This document shows positions 1 to 11,790 of a stretch of DNA of 64,000 nt, piece by piece. The notes under the pieces are model-generated. The model worked only from the letters and a program-made list of their open reading frames with translations, ran no database searches and was not told where the DNA came from. Positions within the stretch are counted from its first letter, which is position 1; every line of letters starts with the position of its first letter. Origin of the DNA: Agrocybe praecox (Eukaryota > Basidiomycota > Agaricomycetes > Agaricales > Agrocybaceae); the NCBI GenBank assembly GCA_964017145.1, contig OZ024844.1:62001-126000 (forward strand). The letters are read 5' to 3'. A program made the translations under genes and the position numbers.

Positions 1-3000
1 GTCAAGGATATGTTAACCGATAAAGCATGGATACCGGCCACCTCGTCTCGCGATGGAGGGCTGGTGAAGGCATCCTATGCCCTATTTTCCCACAATATCG
101 ACCTCAAGCCACCCTTCCGGCAAGTCCACAACTTTGAATTGACGCCGTTCCTTGTGAAAACGGGGTGTACGCTAAGGTAAGGATCATGCATCGTCTTCTG
201 CCCCATTTATTTACGTTGACGTTATATTAGGCCAACGCTTGAGGTTCTCGAAGAAGAATTACGTTCGCAAGAATATGTATGTGACCAAGACGTTGCAGCT
301 TCGGTATCCATATTGCAGGAAATCGTCACATACCATCCTGATTTCGATCGCGCAACGTTATGCATCCCAGGAACTAATAACTCATCGATCCCACTCGAAA
401 ACGCATTTTTCAAAGACACAAGGCTGACGAACTTCGCATCGAGTGCAACTGGATTGTTGCCAGCGCATGACATGATCTCCCGCGCATTGGCCGACAGTTT
501 GCACATTCCATGCTCCAGTGCTCTCAACTTTGAAAGTTTTGCTGCCGACGACGAGGAGGCAGACGAAGATAACGACGCTCAAATGGGCGAAGATTTTGTG
601 ACTCGTATTCGTGGATTCCTTCGTGAATACAATGTTAGGTATGCGTTGAATGAATTCCTTGCTAATGCGGATGACGCTGGAGCGACGAGGTTCTCGATTT
701 TGGTGGATACGCCCACCGTCAATGGTGATGGATATCTTTCTCCTGAGTTGGAGTCCCTTATATCTTGCCCTTCATTGATTTTATACAATAATGCTTCTAT
801 GAAAGAAGAAGACTTTGAAGGGCTCTTGAAAATCGGGAGAGGTGGGAAACATGGAACGTCAGAGACACATGGCCGTCATGGTCTCGGAGCTCTCAGTTTC
901 TATTATTTTACCGACGTGCGTGGCTCACATTTCCGAATCTGCGTTAAATACTAAACTTTAGAGAATATAGGTGGTAACCGTGATATCAGGTGGACAAATT
1001 ATGTTCTTAGATCCATCAGGAATGTATTTACCACGACGACGGTATGAGAAAAGGACGGGATTGCGCAAGCCACTGGTGCAGTTTTCGCTGTGAGCATTCA
1101 CGAGAATCGTTGATAAATCACGATTATCTAGGATTAATTGGATGAATTATAGGCAATATCTTGACCAGTTAAAATCATATGATTCGATCTTTGGATTCTC
1201 CCCCTTTTCTTCAAACTACGAAGGGGTGAGTTTCTTGTCCTTTTTATTTCTTTCGCCGAATTACATCTAATCCGTCTAAATGTAATTTACTTGCAGACAT
1301 TGTTCATACTTCCGTTAAGGTCTTCCATAAGCGAGCAACCATGCGGGTTGGTCGAGACTCATGATTTATTGAAGACAACCTATCAAAGCCTCAGCGAAAA
1401 CGCGTTCTTCTTTACTCATTTGACGCGGATATCTGCAGAGGAGAAAAGGTCGTCCGAGAATGTGAAGTTGTGGTCAATGTCGGCATCACGAACGCTACCT
1501 GTAACGCTCAACGAAGACTTTATGCGCTCGGACCTGTCAATTGAACGAATCGAAGAAGATCGCCAACCTATAGTTCAGACTTGGCTTGTGGCAACTTCTC
1601 CCCGCGCTCAAATCCCAAACGAACATGAAGTCACGGCCAAGATGTTAAAATTGGATCCAGAATCAGTAATGAACGTTCAGATTGCGATTAGGACAGGTCT
1701 CAGGGACTATTCGGACTGCAAATCCTTCCTATTCTCTACTCTATCCCTGCCGAAGGTGGTTTCCTTGCCGTTCCACCTCAATTCTCGCTTTTCTATCTCC
1801 TCTAATCGACAGAGCGTTGTGCTTGATCCTCGAGACAGTGATCATCAAGTGGACGCCAAAACCGCTTACAATCTTTGGATATTGGAGTCGCTTGTTCCGC
1901 CGCTTTATCTCGCCGCCTTTGAATTTCTACTCCACACGTACAATCAAGAATATCATTTCTACAAGAGAAGGTGGTGGCTTTTGGACACTTCAGACGATAT
2001 ATCGAATATTGTCCAGAAGGCATTCCTCTCGATGCTTCCAGCTTCCGACAGCCGTATATTGCAAGACTCGGTAAACGGGCCTTCGTGGGTATCGTTCATG
2101 GATGCTACTTTCTCTGCGGATGAACCTTTACCCGTCACAACGATTCTGACTCATCTTGCCCCCTCAGGCATCGTCATCCCCACCAACTTGGAAGAACTTT
2201 CAAAACTTCCGTCTGTTCGTACCATTAACCCAATCTTCGCGAAAACCATCCTTTTGGGTCAAGGCGCACTCGGAATGCTGCGTGACGCGTTGAAAGAGAA
2301 AGTTATCTCTAACAGGGATATTGCAAAGATGCTGGATTATGTGCACAAAGAAGTTCCCGTGGCAGGACTGCCATTGATGGTACTATCTCCCTCCAAATTA
2401 ATCAAGATACCAGGACAATCGGATCCGCCGGTTTACCGATCCAAATCTTCACACGCGACATTGTTCTTCTCGACAGCGTTTCTTATGGGGGCTACTTATA
2501 CGGAGGACACCCTTCTAACAATTTTCAAGGATGCAACAAATAATGTCCTCGAACTAACCCCGGAACGTATGGTGCCCCTAATCGAACACACAATGGGGTC
2601 CCTGAATGTTGTCCAACTGAATGAGTGGGTCACTAGATTTTGGGAAGTGTACGCCGATCTACCAGGACCTCCATCCCTTGGATCGTTGGAGAAAGAGGCT
2701 CTCAAGCTTGTGAAAGGAAGCTCTGGCTATGTGTCTCTTGTCAACTGCACACCATGTGACGCCGCTTTTGACGGCCAAGCGGTCATGGAGAGACGACCGC
2801 TCCTGGCGATTCTTCAAAAGTTAGGTATCAGCGTCTTGATGCCAGCAAACAACATCATCCTGACAGATTACCTGGAAACGAAATTCGCTGCCCTCATCGC
2901 TAATGTGCTGCTATGCATTCAGTCTGTTGGCCTTTCTAAAATCAAGAACCAGTTGGATGTCACCGAGCAACAGATCTTGGCTAGGTGGATTAGAACTTCC

Positions 3001-3584
3001 ATCGTCAGTCCAATAGCCTACGGCGAGGGATTCCCTGAAGTTGATAAGGCGTTTCTAATGGCGCTACCAATATGGAAGGCCCAAAATCACCTAGGACCCA
3101 TCCTTCATGCCTGTACAGGTCTCAAACTCATCCCAGTCCATGTCGACATCCGACACATTTTACCGTTCCAGCGAACAGGTTGCGTTGTCGCAGAAAAGGC
3201 CTATGACGTCACTCAAGTGCACAATTTTTGCTTGCGATATGAACTAAAGACTGTATCCCCGAAGGCCATGATGGATATCGTTGTTGACATTCCGCCTCAA
3301 TTCGATGCAGAGAATGCAGAACTACTCAATTCGTACAAAAATTTCTTGCAGGACATGTTCAAGTACCCAAGAAACGAACTTCAACATGCTGTACTTCCCA
3401 TTCCAGATCAAGGGGGAACCATGCGACGCATATCTGATCTATTCGACGATACAATCGACCTCTTTGCGACCTCACTCGCGCAAACAGATCGATCCTCTTT
3501 CCCACACCCAATTCTCAGGCCAATTTACGAGGATCTTTATAATCTTGGATTGAAGTACGCACTCGACCTTCCGAATTTCAAAGC

Positions 3585-3596
3585 GTGCGCTTCAGC
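3585..3596. repeat. Left target-site duplication of the inserted element
   Basis: The 12 bases gtgcgcttcagc occur here and again at 7304-7315, directly flanking the inverted-repeat element. The terminal base or two could belong to the element, so the true duplication is 10-12 bp. Confidence 0.8.
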
Positions 3597-4088
3597 CATG
3601 GCAGCTAGAATTCTATATCAAATATAGGCAGTTTGCTAACTATAGTGATACATGCTGGTAGCCAGTTTGCTACCTTCCTCTTTCGGACACCCCACCTCAG
3701 AGGGAGACACACTGCCGGGGCCGCCGGGGCTGCTCACAGGGGCGGGCACAGGTAAACACCTGTAAACAACGCAGGAAACAGCGTCCCCGAGGTGCCCGCC
3801 GCTGTAATTGGGCTCCTGCACAGCGTCGGGCATTGTTCGGGGCGCAGAAAAAGCCCAGATATATTGTCTGAATATATTTCGATTTTTTAGCACCTTTTGC
3901 GCCATCAAAACGGGGCGGGACGGGGTGGATTGCAAAACATAAAACTGGATGACGACCTATTTTTAGTTTATTTTCATCATTTCGGGCGCTGCACTATTTT
4001 TAATTTAGATATGATCATTTTTCATACATACTATATTTACCCTACATATATATGTCACATAGATTAGATTAGATACAAAAAAAGCGAT
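3597..4088 (+). repeat. Left terminal inverted repeat
   Basis: It matches the reverse complement of 6810-7303 almost base for base over its central part (cggacaccccacctcagagg onward) and ends in an AT-rich stretch with gattagattagata. The outermost 40 bases are more diverged between the two arms. The chance frames of about 99 codons inside both arms are mirror images of the repeat and not genes. Confidence 0.9.
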
Positions 4089-4985
4089 TTGCCAGCAATG
4101 TTTTGAGACGGCATTTCCCAATTCGGCAGATATTGCCGTTTTAGTACATCCTTTCAGAAACATAAAAAACATATTTGAAAATTATTTATTGTGTATGATA
4201 CACTACTTCTACACATAATACACGTACTAAAATGCATTAAATATCAGGTACAATGTCAAGGGGACGTCGTTAAAGACAAACGGGAGACAAAGCTAAAGGT
4301 GAAGACGAGAACGCAATGCATTCTCGTCCTTGTCTTCGGCCTCCTCCCTGCTCTCCCTGGTCGTCATCCCCTCTCTCCTTAGCTGTCGTACTCGTCCTCC
4401 CTAGTCGTCGTACATGCCCCCCTTAGCCGTCATACTCGCCCTCATCGCTGGGTGATGGTTGATGGGCGTGGCAGTCAACGATCGTAGGTTGTTGTTGTTG
4501 TCGTAGCGATGGTCGGCACTGCCTGCTTCCTTCCAGAGAGGGGAGGGTCAAGGGCGGTTTCCATCGTGTGGTGGAAGAAGTGCAGAAGTAAGATGCACAG
4601 CGGTTGGAGCTGTGGATCTTACCTCGCATTGACCTCGTTCCGTACGCACTGTCGTTGCGCGTGCTTGTCTGCGCCGGGTGTAACGGAACAGCGCATCCAC
4701 GTCGTCGTTGTCTGTCGTTGTCTACGTCATTGTCGTCCACATCCATCTGTCGTCCTCGTGTCGTGGCTGTCTCGCACATGTCGTGGCTGTCTCGCTCGTG
4801 CTGTCGCCGTTTTGCCGTCGTCGTCGCGTCGTCGCCATCGTCCTCTACGTCGTGCCTCGCGCCATCGGTCCTCGTCGTCGTCCGTGTCGTCGATCCGCGT
4901 TGAAGGCGTCCTATGCACTGCTCACATCCCTATGAAGAGGGGAGGAGCTGGTTGCTGTCGAGGTCGGTGGTGGTGGTGGTGACAA

Positions 4986-5178
4986 TAGGCACCGCCCACA
5001 CCCTATGCGAAGAGGGGCTAGGTGCGTGTTGTTACTGAAGCGCTGACAGCGGTGATGGTTGGTGATAAGGAAGAAATCAACCATTGATGGTTGATTTCTT
5101 CCAAATCCGGCAGGTTCCCACGCCGGCCCGGTCAATAACCGGGTCGAGCTCATCGTGATGCTCGACGATAGCAAGGGC
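4986..5178 (+). repeat. Left arm of inner inverted repeat, with perfect hairpin
   Basis: It is the reverse complement of 5680-5872. Positions 5069-5102 form a perfect palindrome with 16-bp arms (ggaagaaatcaaccat) and a 2-base centre. Its partner lies at 5759-5792. Confidence 0.85.
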
Positions 5179-5437
5179 ATATAGCATTCTAAAATAGTTG
5201 TAAAATAATAGAAAATATTATAAAGTTATTAGGAGCCAAATTACTCAAAAAAAAGTGCTATTTAACATGTTTTCCACAAAAAAACATTGAGAAACATAAT
5301 TCGAGTAGTGAGCATAGTGATTTCGGTTCAACGGCTGAAGAAATTACTTCGTATTTTCAATGAATACTTGGCAATCTTTTTTAATTCAAGCACTATGTAA
5401 CACTTATAAACCATCTAAAGTAAAATACAAAAAAAAA

Positions 5438-5637
5438 NNNNNNNNNNNNNNNNNNNNNNNNNNNNNNNNNNNNNNNNNNNNNNNNNNNNNNNNNNNNNNN
5501 NNNNNNNNNNNNNNNNNNNNNNNNNNNNNNNNNNNNNNNNNNNNNNNNNNNNNNNNNNNNNNNNNNNNNNNNNNNNNNNNNNNNNNNNNNNNNNNNNNNN
5601 NNNNNNNNNNNNNNNNNNNNNNNNNNNNNNNNNNNNN
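5438..5637. other. Assembly gap (200 N)
   Basis: A run of exactly 200 N, the usual placeholder for unknown size. It lies at the centre of the nested inverted repeat, where a hairpin would hamper sequencing or assembly. Confidence 1.
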
Positions 5638-5679
5638 CCCAGGTACATTCTTCTATTTACTTTTACCTACGGATGCCTG

Positions 5680-5872
5680 TGGGCCCTCCCATTGTCGACC
5701 TCGGACGATGAGCTCGAGCCGGTTATTGACCAGGGCCGGCGTGGAACCTGCCGGATTTGGAAGAAATCAACCATCAATGGTTGATTTCTTCCTTATCACC
5801 CACCATCACTGCTGTCAGCGCCTCAGCAACAACGCGCACCCAGCCCCTCTTCGCATAGGATGTGGGCGTGCA
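5680..5872 (-). repeat. Right arm of inner inverted repeat, with perfect hairpin
   Basis: Mirror copy of 4986-5178. It holds the second 34-nt palindrome at 5759-5792, identical to the first except for the central two bases, which are complementary (ca instead of tg). Confidence 0.85.
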
Positions 5873-6300
5873 GGACGATGACGTCAATGACACGATGACC
5901 AGGACGACGACTCGATGACGACGACGACCCACGACGGCGACGACACGACGACGACACCATAATGACGGCGCGACAGCAACGACGACATGACGACGACGAC
6001 ATGACGACGACGAGGTCAACGAGGACGATGGCTGGAACGAGGACGATGACTAGGGCGTGGACGAGGACGAGGACGACTGGGGCGTAGACGAGGACGAGGA
6101 CGACTGGGGCGTAGACGACAGATCAGGACGAGGACGAGGACGGCTAGGGCATTGACAACGGCGAGAACGACAGACGACAGACGACTGCGAGGACGACGAC
6201 TGCGAGGACGACGACTACGAGGACGTGTACGACACGCGTCCGCGAGGAGGACGACGACTCGGGCGTGGACGACGACTCGGATGCCGACAATGACACTAAC
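5873..6300. repeat. GAC/GAG-rich low-complexity tract
   Basis: A long stretch of gacgacgac and gaggacgag triplets, with a matching GTC-rich stretch around 4690-4900 on the other side of the element. It opens long frames in several phases on both strands (poly-Asp, poly-Arg, poly-Val), none protein-like. Confidence 0.75.
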
Positions 6301-6416
6301 AACGGCACCCAGCCCCACTCCCTTGATAGGGATGTGGGTGGTGCACGACGATGTCTAGTGCCCCCGTCCCTTACCGAACCCCTGCGTCACCTGTGCCACC
6401 TCCACTGTCTTCAGCC

Positions 6417-6450
6417 CACCACCACCACCACCACCACCACCACCACCACT
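6417..6450. repeat. (ACC)n microsatellite
   Basis: Ten or more consecutive acc triplets within the inserted element. Confidence 0.9.
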
Positions 6451-6809
6451 GTGCGGACGAGCAACAACAACGACGATGCCGAGCAAAGGGTAGGGTGCGA
6501 CAGTGATGGCAGGTACAGGGGACAAAGGGCTAGTACGACAGCGAGACGAGAAGGGCAGCGATGGCACGTACGACAGCGACAGTGAGTCCGACGGCTGCTT
6601 CGAAGGGCGGAGGGCGAGTACGACAGCGATGGTCCCCTTACATAGTGTATAATAGAAATTTTAGGTATAATATGTAAGGTAGCATAACATATAGAATAAA
6701 ATTATTTTTAGACTTTTTTTCTTATGTTCTGGAGAAGAAAAAAAAAAAGCACAAAAATAGCAATAATTTCTATATAGGGAACTGTCGCCCAAAACAAAGT
6801 ATCAATGTT

Positions 6810-7303
6810 TGCTTTTTTGAATATCTAATCTAATCTAGGGCTAGGATATATGTATGTATGGTAAATATAGTATACAAAATAAACACATCATAATTAAAAA
6901 TAGTGCAGCGCCCGAAATGATGAAAATAAACTAAAAATAGGTCGTCATCCAGTTTTATGTTTTGCAATCCACCCCGTCCCGCCCCGTTTTGATGGCGCAA
7001 AAGGTGCTAAAAAATCGAAATATATTCAGACAATATATCTGGGCTTTTTCCGCGCCCCGAACAATGCCCGACGCAGTGCAGGAGCCCAATTACAGCGGCG
7101 GGCACCTCGGGGACGCTGTTTCCTGCGTTGTTTACAGGTGTTTACCTGTGCCCGCCCCTGTGAGCAGCCCCGGCGGCCCCGGCAGTGTGTCTCCCTCTGA
7201 GGTGGGGTGTCCGAAAGAGGAAGGTAGCAAACTGGCTACAAGCATGTATCACGTAGGGTAGGAAACTGCCTATATCTGATATATAATAGTAGCTGCTACA
7301 GGT
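6810..7303 (-). repeat. Right terminal inverted repeat
   Basis: Reverse-complement partner of 3597-4088. It ends at the right-hand copy of the target duplication (7304-7315), after which gene A coding sequence resumes. Confidence 0.9.
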
Positions 7304-7315
7304 GTGCGCTTCAGC
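7304..7315. repeat. Right target-site duplication of the inserted element
   Basis: Second copy of gtgcgcttcagc. Reading through it in phase gives the same CASA codons as the left copy and then continues with residues that align to gene B. Confidence 0.8.
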
Positions 7316-8621
7316 TATCGAGCAGGCGCTACAGACGTTTGAAGTTACAGCAACCCCTGACCGCAACACGCTTATGAACATGGCGGATACCGCGTTCGAT
7401 GTATACCAAAATAACCTCCCAACAATGCTCATGGTCAACCAAGCTGCATGGGCCTCGCTCGACGAAATCAAGTTTATGAGGACAAATGCGGAAAGGAGGC
7501 GGGGTGCCTCATACAATACTCTGCCCTACTGCGAAACAGAGCTCTCTACTCTTTTATCTCCTTCTCAATTCGTATCACAGGCCTTCGAGCCAATCGCCTG
7601 GACGCAACGAACCTTGTTTTTCCATGATCCGTCGGAGCAGCTTCTCGCAGTGAATCGTTCGCTTGGCGTACCCAAGCCCTCTGAAGTTGTATGTTCACGT
7701 ATCTCAATGTTTCAGCGTATTTTCTCATCCTGATTTTGACAGGTAAAGCACCTAAGTGTCCTCGCAACCCGGATTGCACAGGATCATCCGCGTAACAACA
7801 CTGTCTTGCACGATTTGAAGGCTACATACAAGTGGCTAAACGATAACTACGAAGCATCACAGGAAAGCCTTCTCCTGTTTTCAGAAGTCCCCTTATTTTT
7901 GAACGTCGATGATCCTATCGAGGATGTATGGAATGGTAAATGGGAGAAAGCTTCCAACCTCGTCATCAACTTCGCATATGACCAAGCGCAGCTCAAACGT
8001 GTCCGCACCTTCCTACGAGACTATGACAAACTCTTGGTTGCCTCTGGATCCAGCACATTGAAGGCCGTAAGCCGATTCGAACGAGAATCTCACAAATCAG
8101 AACAATCGTCACTGTTGACCGACCTCCGCAGTACTCAGACTATGTTTAACGAGATGCACCTCGCAGGCCAACTGACTGATGTCTTCTTGAAACCATCAAT
8201 ACACTCGACCGTTGCCAGAGAAGTTGTAGAGGAACGTGCGGATGAAACTTATGATAGGTCACTGTTGCGAGCGCATCGTGTTTTCTTAGCAGCATCGCTG
8301 CCTTATATTCGCGAGAGTATTGATGGCTGGCTGGTTACCCCTGAAATCAAGTTCTACGGGTCAGCAACAGGTGCAAAGGCACTACTTGGTATGCTCTACA
8401 CTGTATCTTTGACTAATGGACTAATGAATACATCAGATTTCGTATATACCAGCGACTTTGACTTGTCCGAACCGACAACAAATCAAGAAGAACTAGCGAT
8501 GAAACTACAAGATCTTCTTGAACTCTTACCGATTGCAGACGAATGGGACATACCTACTCTCAAACTCAAGATAGAAGAAACTATCATCCGGACTCATGAT
8601 ATGATCCAGCGTCTACCTTAG

Positions 8622-9546
8622 GAATATCAGAATAGTGAGCGTATTCATTTATTCTCGAATTTAACTTCTAACGATTTAATTTCTTCAGTCCTTCAAATGG
8701 CCCAGCAGTATCAATCAGAGAAATTGATCACTGCTTTGAGTGAATTCAAAGCCCAAAACGGTATGATTTTACAGGCATTTGGGATTGATATATCGTGAAA
8801 GAGATTATTTCTTGCACTGCTGCTTCCTGTAAACATGCAATAATGATGTGACCTATGTACATGAAATGATTAGATTGGATAGAATTCATGACAGCTCGAC
8901 GTGCATAACTGGATACATCCTGCTCCCACCGCAACTGCCACCTGAGCTTCCGAGCCCAGCTACAGTCAGGTGCATCCTGGACTGCTCCAGCGTAAACTAT
9001 AAAGATGGATAAATGCTGTATACACGCGTTCATCACATCGTTGTAATTGTAACTATATAAGTATGTATCAGGACGTGCCACGTAGAAACTAGAACAAGCA
9101 TTTGAAAAATCGGCCAAAGATATTTGGGCGGCAATTTACGTATGTAATGGTTGACTTAGACGTTTTGGAAGCACGTCTAAAGAACCTATAGCGTCGGCCA
9201 CAAGAGTTTCTGTGTTATTCCCGGTGAAATTGCATCCCGAGGCAGTAGGAGACTCGACTAAGAGTCACTTATTGCGATTCTGGTGCATTATAGTTCAGTC
9301 AATTATATATTTTTAGTATAAACGAGGCCACATTCACGCTAGTTTCCGGTCTAAATAGTCCCCTGCTGTGGAGGTTGCACAGTTGTCCCAGAAAGTACAC
9401 CATGTATAATTAAACTTATAGTTTTACTCGGGAGTCCAAGTGTTATTTGGTCGACGCCTTCTAGCGCCTCATACGTGTATATAAGTGAGCGCAAGATGTA
9501 CACAAAGGTCAAGCGGAATAACATTTGAATTCTGTGTTCAAGTAAC
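8622..9546. other. Intergenic stretch with remains of gene A 3' end and a SINE fragment
   Basis: The first 140 bases still encode a match to the C-terminal tail of gene B (LQMAQQYQSEKL at about 8691-8726), beyond the early stop of gene A. A partial SINE-like repeat lies at 8936-8992. Nothing else recognisable; the rest is probably the 3' region of gene A and the upstream region of the next gene. Confidence 0.6.
8936..8992 (-). repeat. SINE-like repeat, fragment
   Basis: The reverse complement carries the shared core: ctggagcagtccag, then gtagctgggctcggaagctc. It covers only the 5' half of the family and its first box is mutated. Confidence 0.55.
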
Positions 9547-10929
9547 ATGACTACCATAGGTACGACAATGTTATGTTCGTCTGAAACGAACTATGTACAT
9601 GCTATCTAATACTCTTATCATGCAGCTATTATCTTCGTTTATCTGGCGTACTACGTTGCCCAGATAGTAGGGCACGACCTTACGAAATGCCATTGGATCT
9701 GGACCAATGATCAAGCTGCCACGGGCGACGTGCGCACCTTCCAGCGTGTGTTCCATCCTCAGGATGGAAACGTCCCCGTCTCTGCTGAGGTTCTCATCGT
9801 GTCCGATCAACACGCCCTCTTTGTCAACAATAACCGCGTTTCTGGAGACTCTGGAAGGAGCATCAGAAGTGATGGTTCCATAGCTCACGTTCATACCGTT
9901 CACATGGACCCTGGATCGACCATCTTTTCAATAAAGACTCAAGGCGGATACGATCATGAAGCTGGATTGCTCTCGTCGATCACCATCAAGTTCAAAGATG
10001 GGTCCCATCATGAACTTCATAGCGACTCGGAATGGCTGGCTGCATATGGGCCTTTTGCTGACGCTACGCCTCGCTGGGAAAGGACATCTGTACTCAGAGC
10101 CTATGGATCACAACCATGGGGTACTATAATTGTGGTCCCCGTACCAAGCGTAGTCGACTATGGCTATGGCCACGGTGGTCACGAGCATTATAACCACCAC
10201 CACCATGATCACCATACCCATACACAACATACTTCCAAGTCGACTTCAAGTTCGTCCATGACAACTAGTATTTCAGTCATACCCAGTTCGATCTCGACCT
10301 CGATTTCAACACCCATTTCAGCGATACCAACCTCAACCTCAAACACATCAACCAGCGTGGTAGGGTCTCCTACTACGACAGCAGCACCTGCGCCCTCTGC
10401 AATTCTAATCTGGACAGATGAGACCGTATCAGGAACATGGAAAGGAAAGATTGTCAATAACATGGCTCCAAAGGGCCATCGTGCATTCTGCAAGACAGTT
10501 ACCGTTAACAATAGCACCACAATCACTGCCGTTAACGTGACAATGGGAGTAGATAACAGATTCGGACTCTATATCCAGGGAGCTGCAGTCGGCACGGGTG
10601 CCGGGCTTGGTACTCATTACTTCTATGCCAATCTCACAAAACCAGTCGCTGGACCCAGGACTATTGTCATAGCTGTGGATGGGGAGAACAATGATTCTCC
10701 ATCTGGACCAGCTTCATTCGGGGGCATCTTTACTTTACTTGGTACCGGACCGGGTGGGACAGGTCCTCAAGCCGTCGTTTTAACGGACTCAACCTGGAAA
10801 GCAGCTCGGTCTCTGCCTTCAGGCTTCCAGCAGCCAAATTTCAACGATACATCTTTTACACCGGTCACCGTCCACGGTGTGTATACCCCTGCAACTGGCC
10901 CTGGCACCATCAAGACAGTCAATGTATAA
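9547..10929 (+). CDS. Secreted two-module beta-sandwich protein with His/Ser/Thr linker (copy 1)
   Basis: Exons 9547-9559 and 9626-10929, 438 aa. The 13-nt first exon is supported by the same 13-nt exon and acceptor context (ag|CTRTTATC) in both paralogues. The product starts with a signal peptide (MTTIAIIFVYLAYYVAQIVG), then two similar modules of about 170 residues. Each has a W-IWTN start, a VR-FQRVF or RAFCKTV strand, an LYVN/LYIQG-like turn, and a late 'DSTWKA...GFQQPNFNDTSF' element. This recalls the galactose-binding-like sandwich at the front of glycoside hydrolases such as GH78, but no catalytic domain follows. The modules are joined by a linker with a His cluster (codons at about 10165-10230) and a Ser/Thr-Ile-Pro tract that is probably O-glycosylated. 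Substrate unknown; probably extracellular. Confidence 0.8.
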
Positions 10930-11377
10930 TGGTATTACACACCTAATGGTCTCTAGATATATGAAATGCTTTTGATATAGTCATGTGGATTTACTTCACT
11001 TGTAATTATCACTGCAACGACTAGAATTATCAACTGTACACATATAAATGACATTAAGACACGAGCAAGTATAACTCGCCAAAAGTGCGGCCAGATATAC
11101 AGTCTAAGATAGATTGTCTCCCAAACTCAGATAAAGCCATGACCGATCTTTTTTCTGAGATGAATCCTTTCCTTTTTCCTTCCCAGACATATACAGCCAG
11201 ACAGAAATTTATAAGCATACAAGTAACTTGAAATGATAATGGCCTGAAAATGGATGGTACACATAAGGTCACAACGTCACACGCAGAAAAATAAATGATC
11301 ATCCAGGACTCAGATCAACTGAGTGCGTGGTTGAATGTTACAATACGACAACACATCCGGTATTTTTCAAGGGACAT

Positions 11378-11750
11378 TGTCAGGGTTTCCCCTATTTTTC
11401 TCTATTTTTCTATATTTATTTCGCATTTTTCCCTTTTGTAGATGTGTAGATATCTTATCTGTTTCATATCTTTGATTATCTCTTGATTATCTCTTGATTA
11501 TCATTTGATTAGATACTTATCACTGTAATTTCCCATGAGCATAGCCTCATCCATTCTACATCATTCCACATCATTCTTTTACTTTCTTTATGATGTCATT
11601 GCCTTATTCATCATTCCTTTCTATGATGTCATGGAGGAATATTCTAGAATAGCTGTAGGGTATATATACTGGACATGTATGTAGCTGTAGCCCCAGCTTC
11701 AATCTCTTAGGATATCCACTATCATTGGTGTGATCTCTTAGAACCATTGA

Positions 11751-11790
<40 letters not shown>

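Larger units (their letters stand above)
3597..7303. mobile_element. Long-TIR DNA element (Mutator-like, non-autonomous) inserted in gene A
   Basis: About 3.7 kb, bounded by terminal inverted repeats of about 490 bp (3597-4088 and 6810-7303) and flanked by a 10-12 bp direct duplication of gene A coding sequence. Long inverted repeats with a 9-11 bp duplication are typical of Mutator-like elements; assigning it there is inference. Inside are a second, inner inverted repeat (4986-5178 and 5680-5872), GAC/GTC-rich low-complexity stretches, an (ACC)n run and a 200-N gap. I see no transposase: open frames inside the element are low-complexity or mirror-image frames of the repeats. A transposase hidden in the gap would have to be very small unless the gap size is only nominal. 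Confidence 0.85.
1..8621 (+). pseudogene. Sacsin-like ATPase/BTB gene A, 5' cut by window edge, interrupted by transposon
   Basis: This is a paralogue of the intact gene at 13861-22517 and shares its intron positions. Visible exons are <1-176, 231-915, 971-1089, 1153-1225, 1297-3596, then 7305-7688, 7743-8388 and 8437-8621. Exon 231-915 carries the second GHKL/HSP90-type ATPase of the family: N-box NEFLANADDA, then YNNASM, then GRHGLGALSFYYFTD. The expected first ATPase lies left of the window. A 3.7 kb inverted-repeat element sits inside the long exon. The reading frame runs into it and stops at 3625-3627, then resumes at 7305 with the same four codons (CASA) that precede the insertion. The C-terminal part (about 8150-8621) resembles a BTB/POZ fold (AHRVFLAASLPYIRES). 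A TAG at 8619-8621 replaces a histidine codon of gene B, so a homologous tail encoded at about 8622-8760 is lost. Most likely a recently broken gene. Confidence 0.85.

Noticed and set aside
5360..5881. 173-codon frame across the N gap, and similar ones at 49461-49988
   Set aside because: The open frame is produced by Ns read as unknown residues.
4423..6600. Several overlapping frames rich in Arg, Ser, Val and Asp inside the element
   Set aside because: They follow from GAC/GTC triplet-rich DNA and open in many phases on both strands; no transposase motif is visible.
3636..7261. Two open frames of 99 codons (3636-3935 minus, 6962-7261 plus) with nearly identical proteins
   Set aside because: They are the same frame in the two arms of the terminal inverted repeat. 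Composition is Pro/Gly/Cys-rich without domains, and both are explained by the repeat.
3580..7320. Idea that the transposon is spliced out of gene A mRNA as an intron
   Set aside because: GT in the left duplication and AG at the right end could in principle pair, but the combinations I tried give frame-shifted joins, and 3.7 kb is far beyond the intron sizes of this genome.
10209..10526. Minus-strand frame with hydrophobic start and EVEVG-type repeats
   Set aside because: Antisense of the Ser/Thr linker and second module of the secreted protein at 9547-10929.
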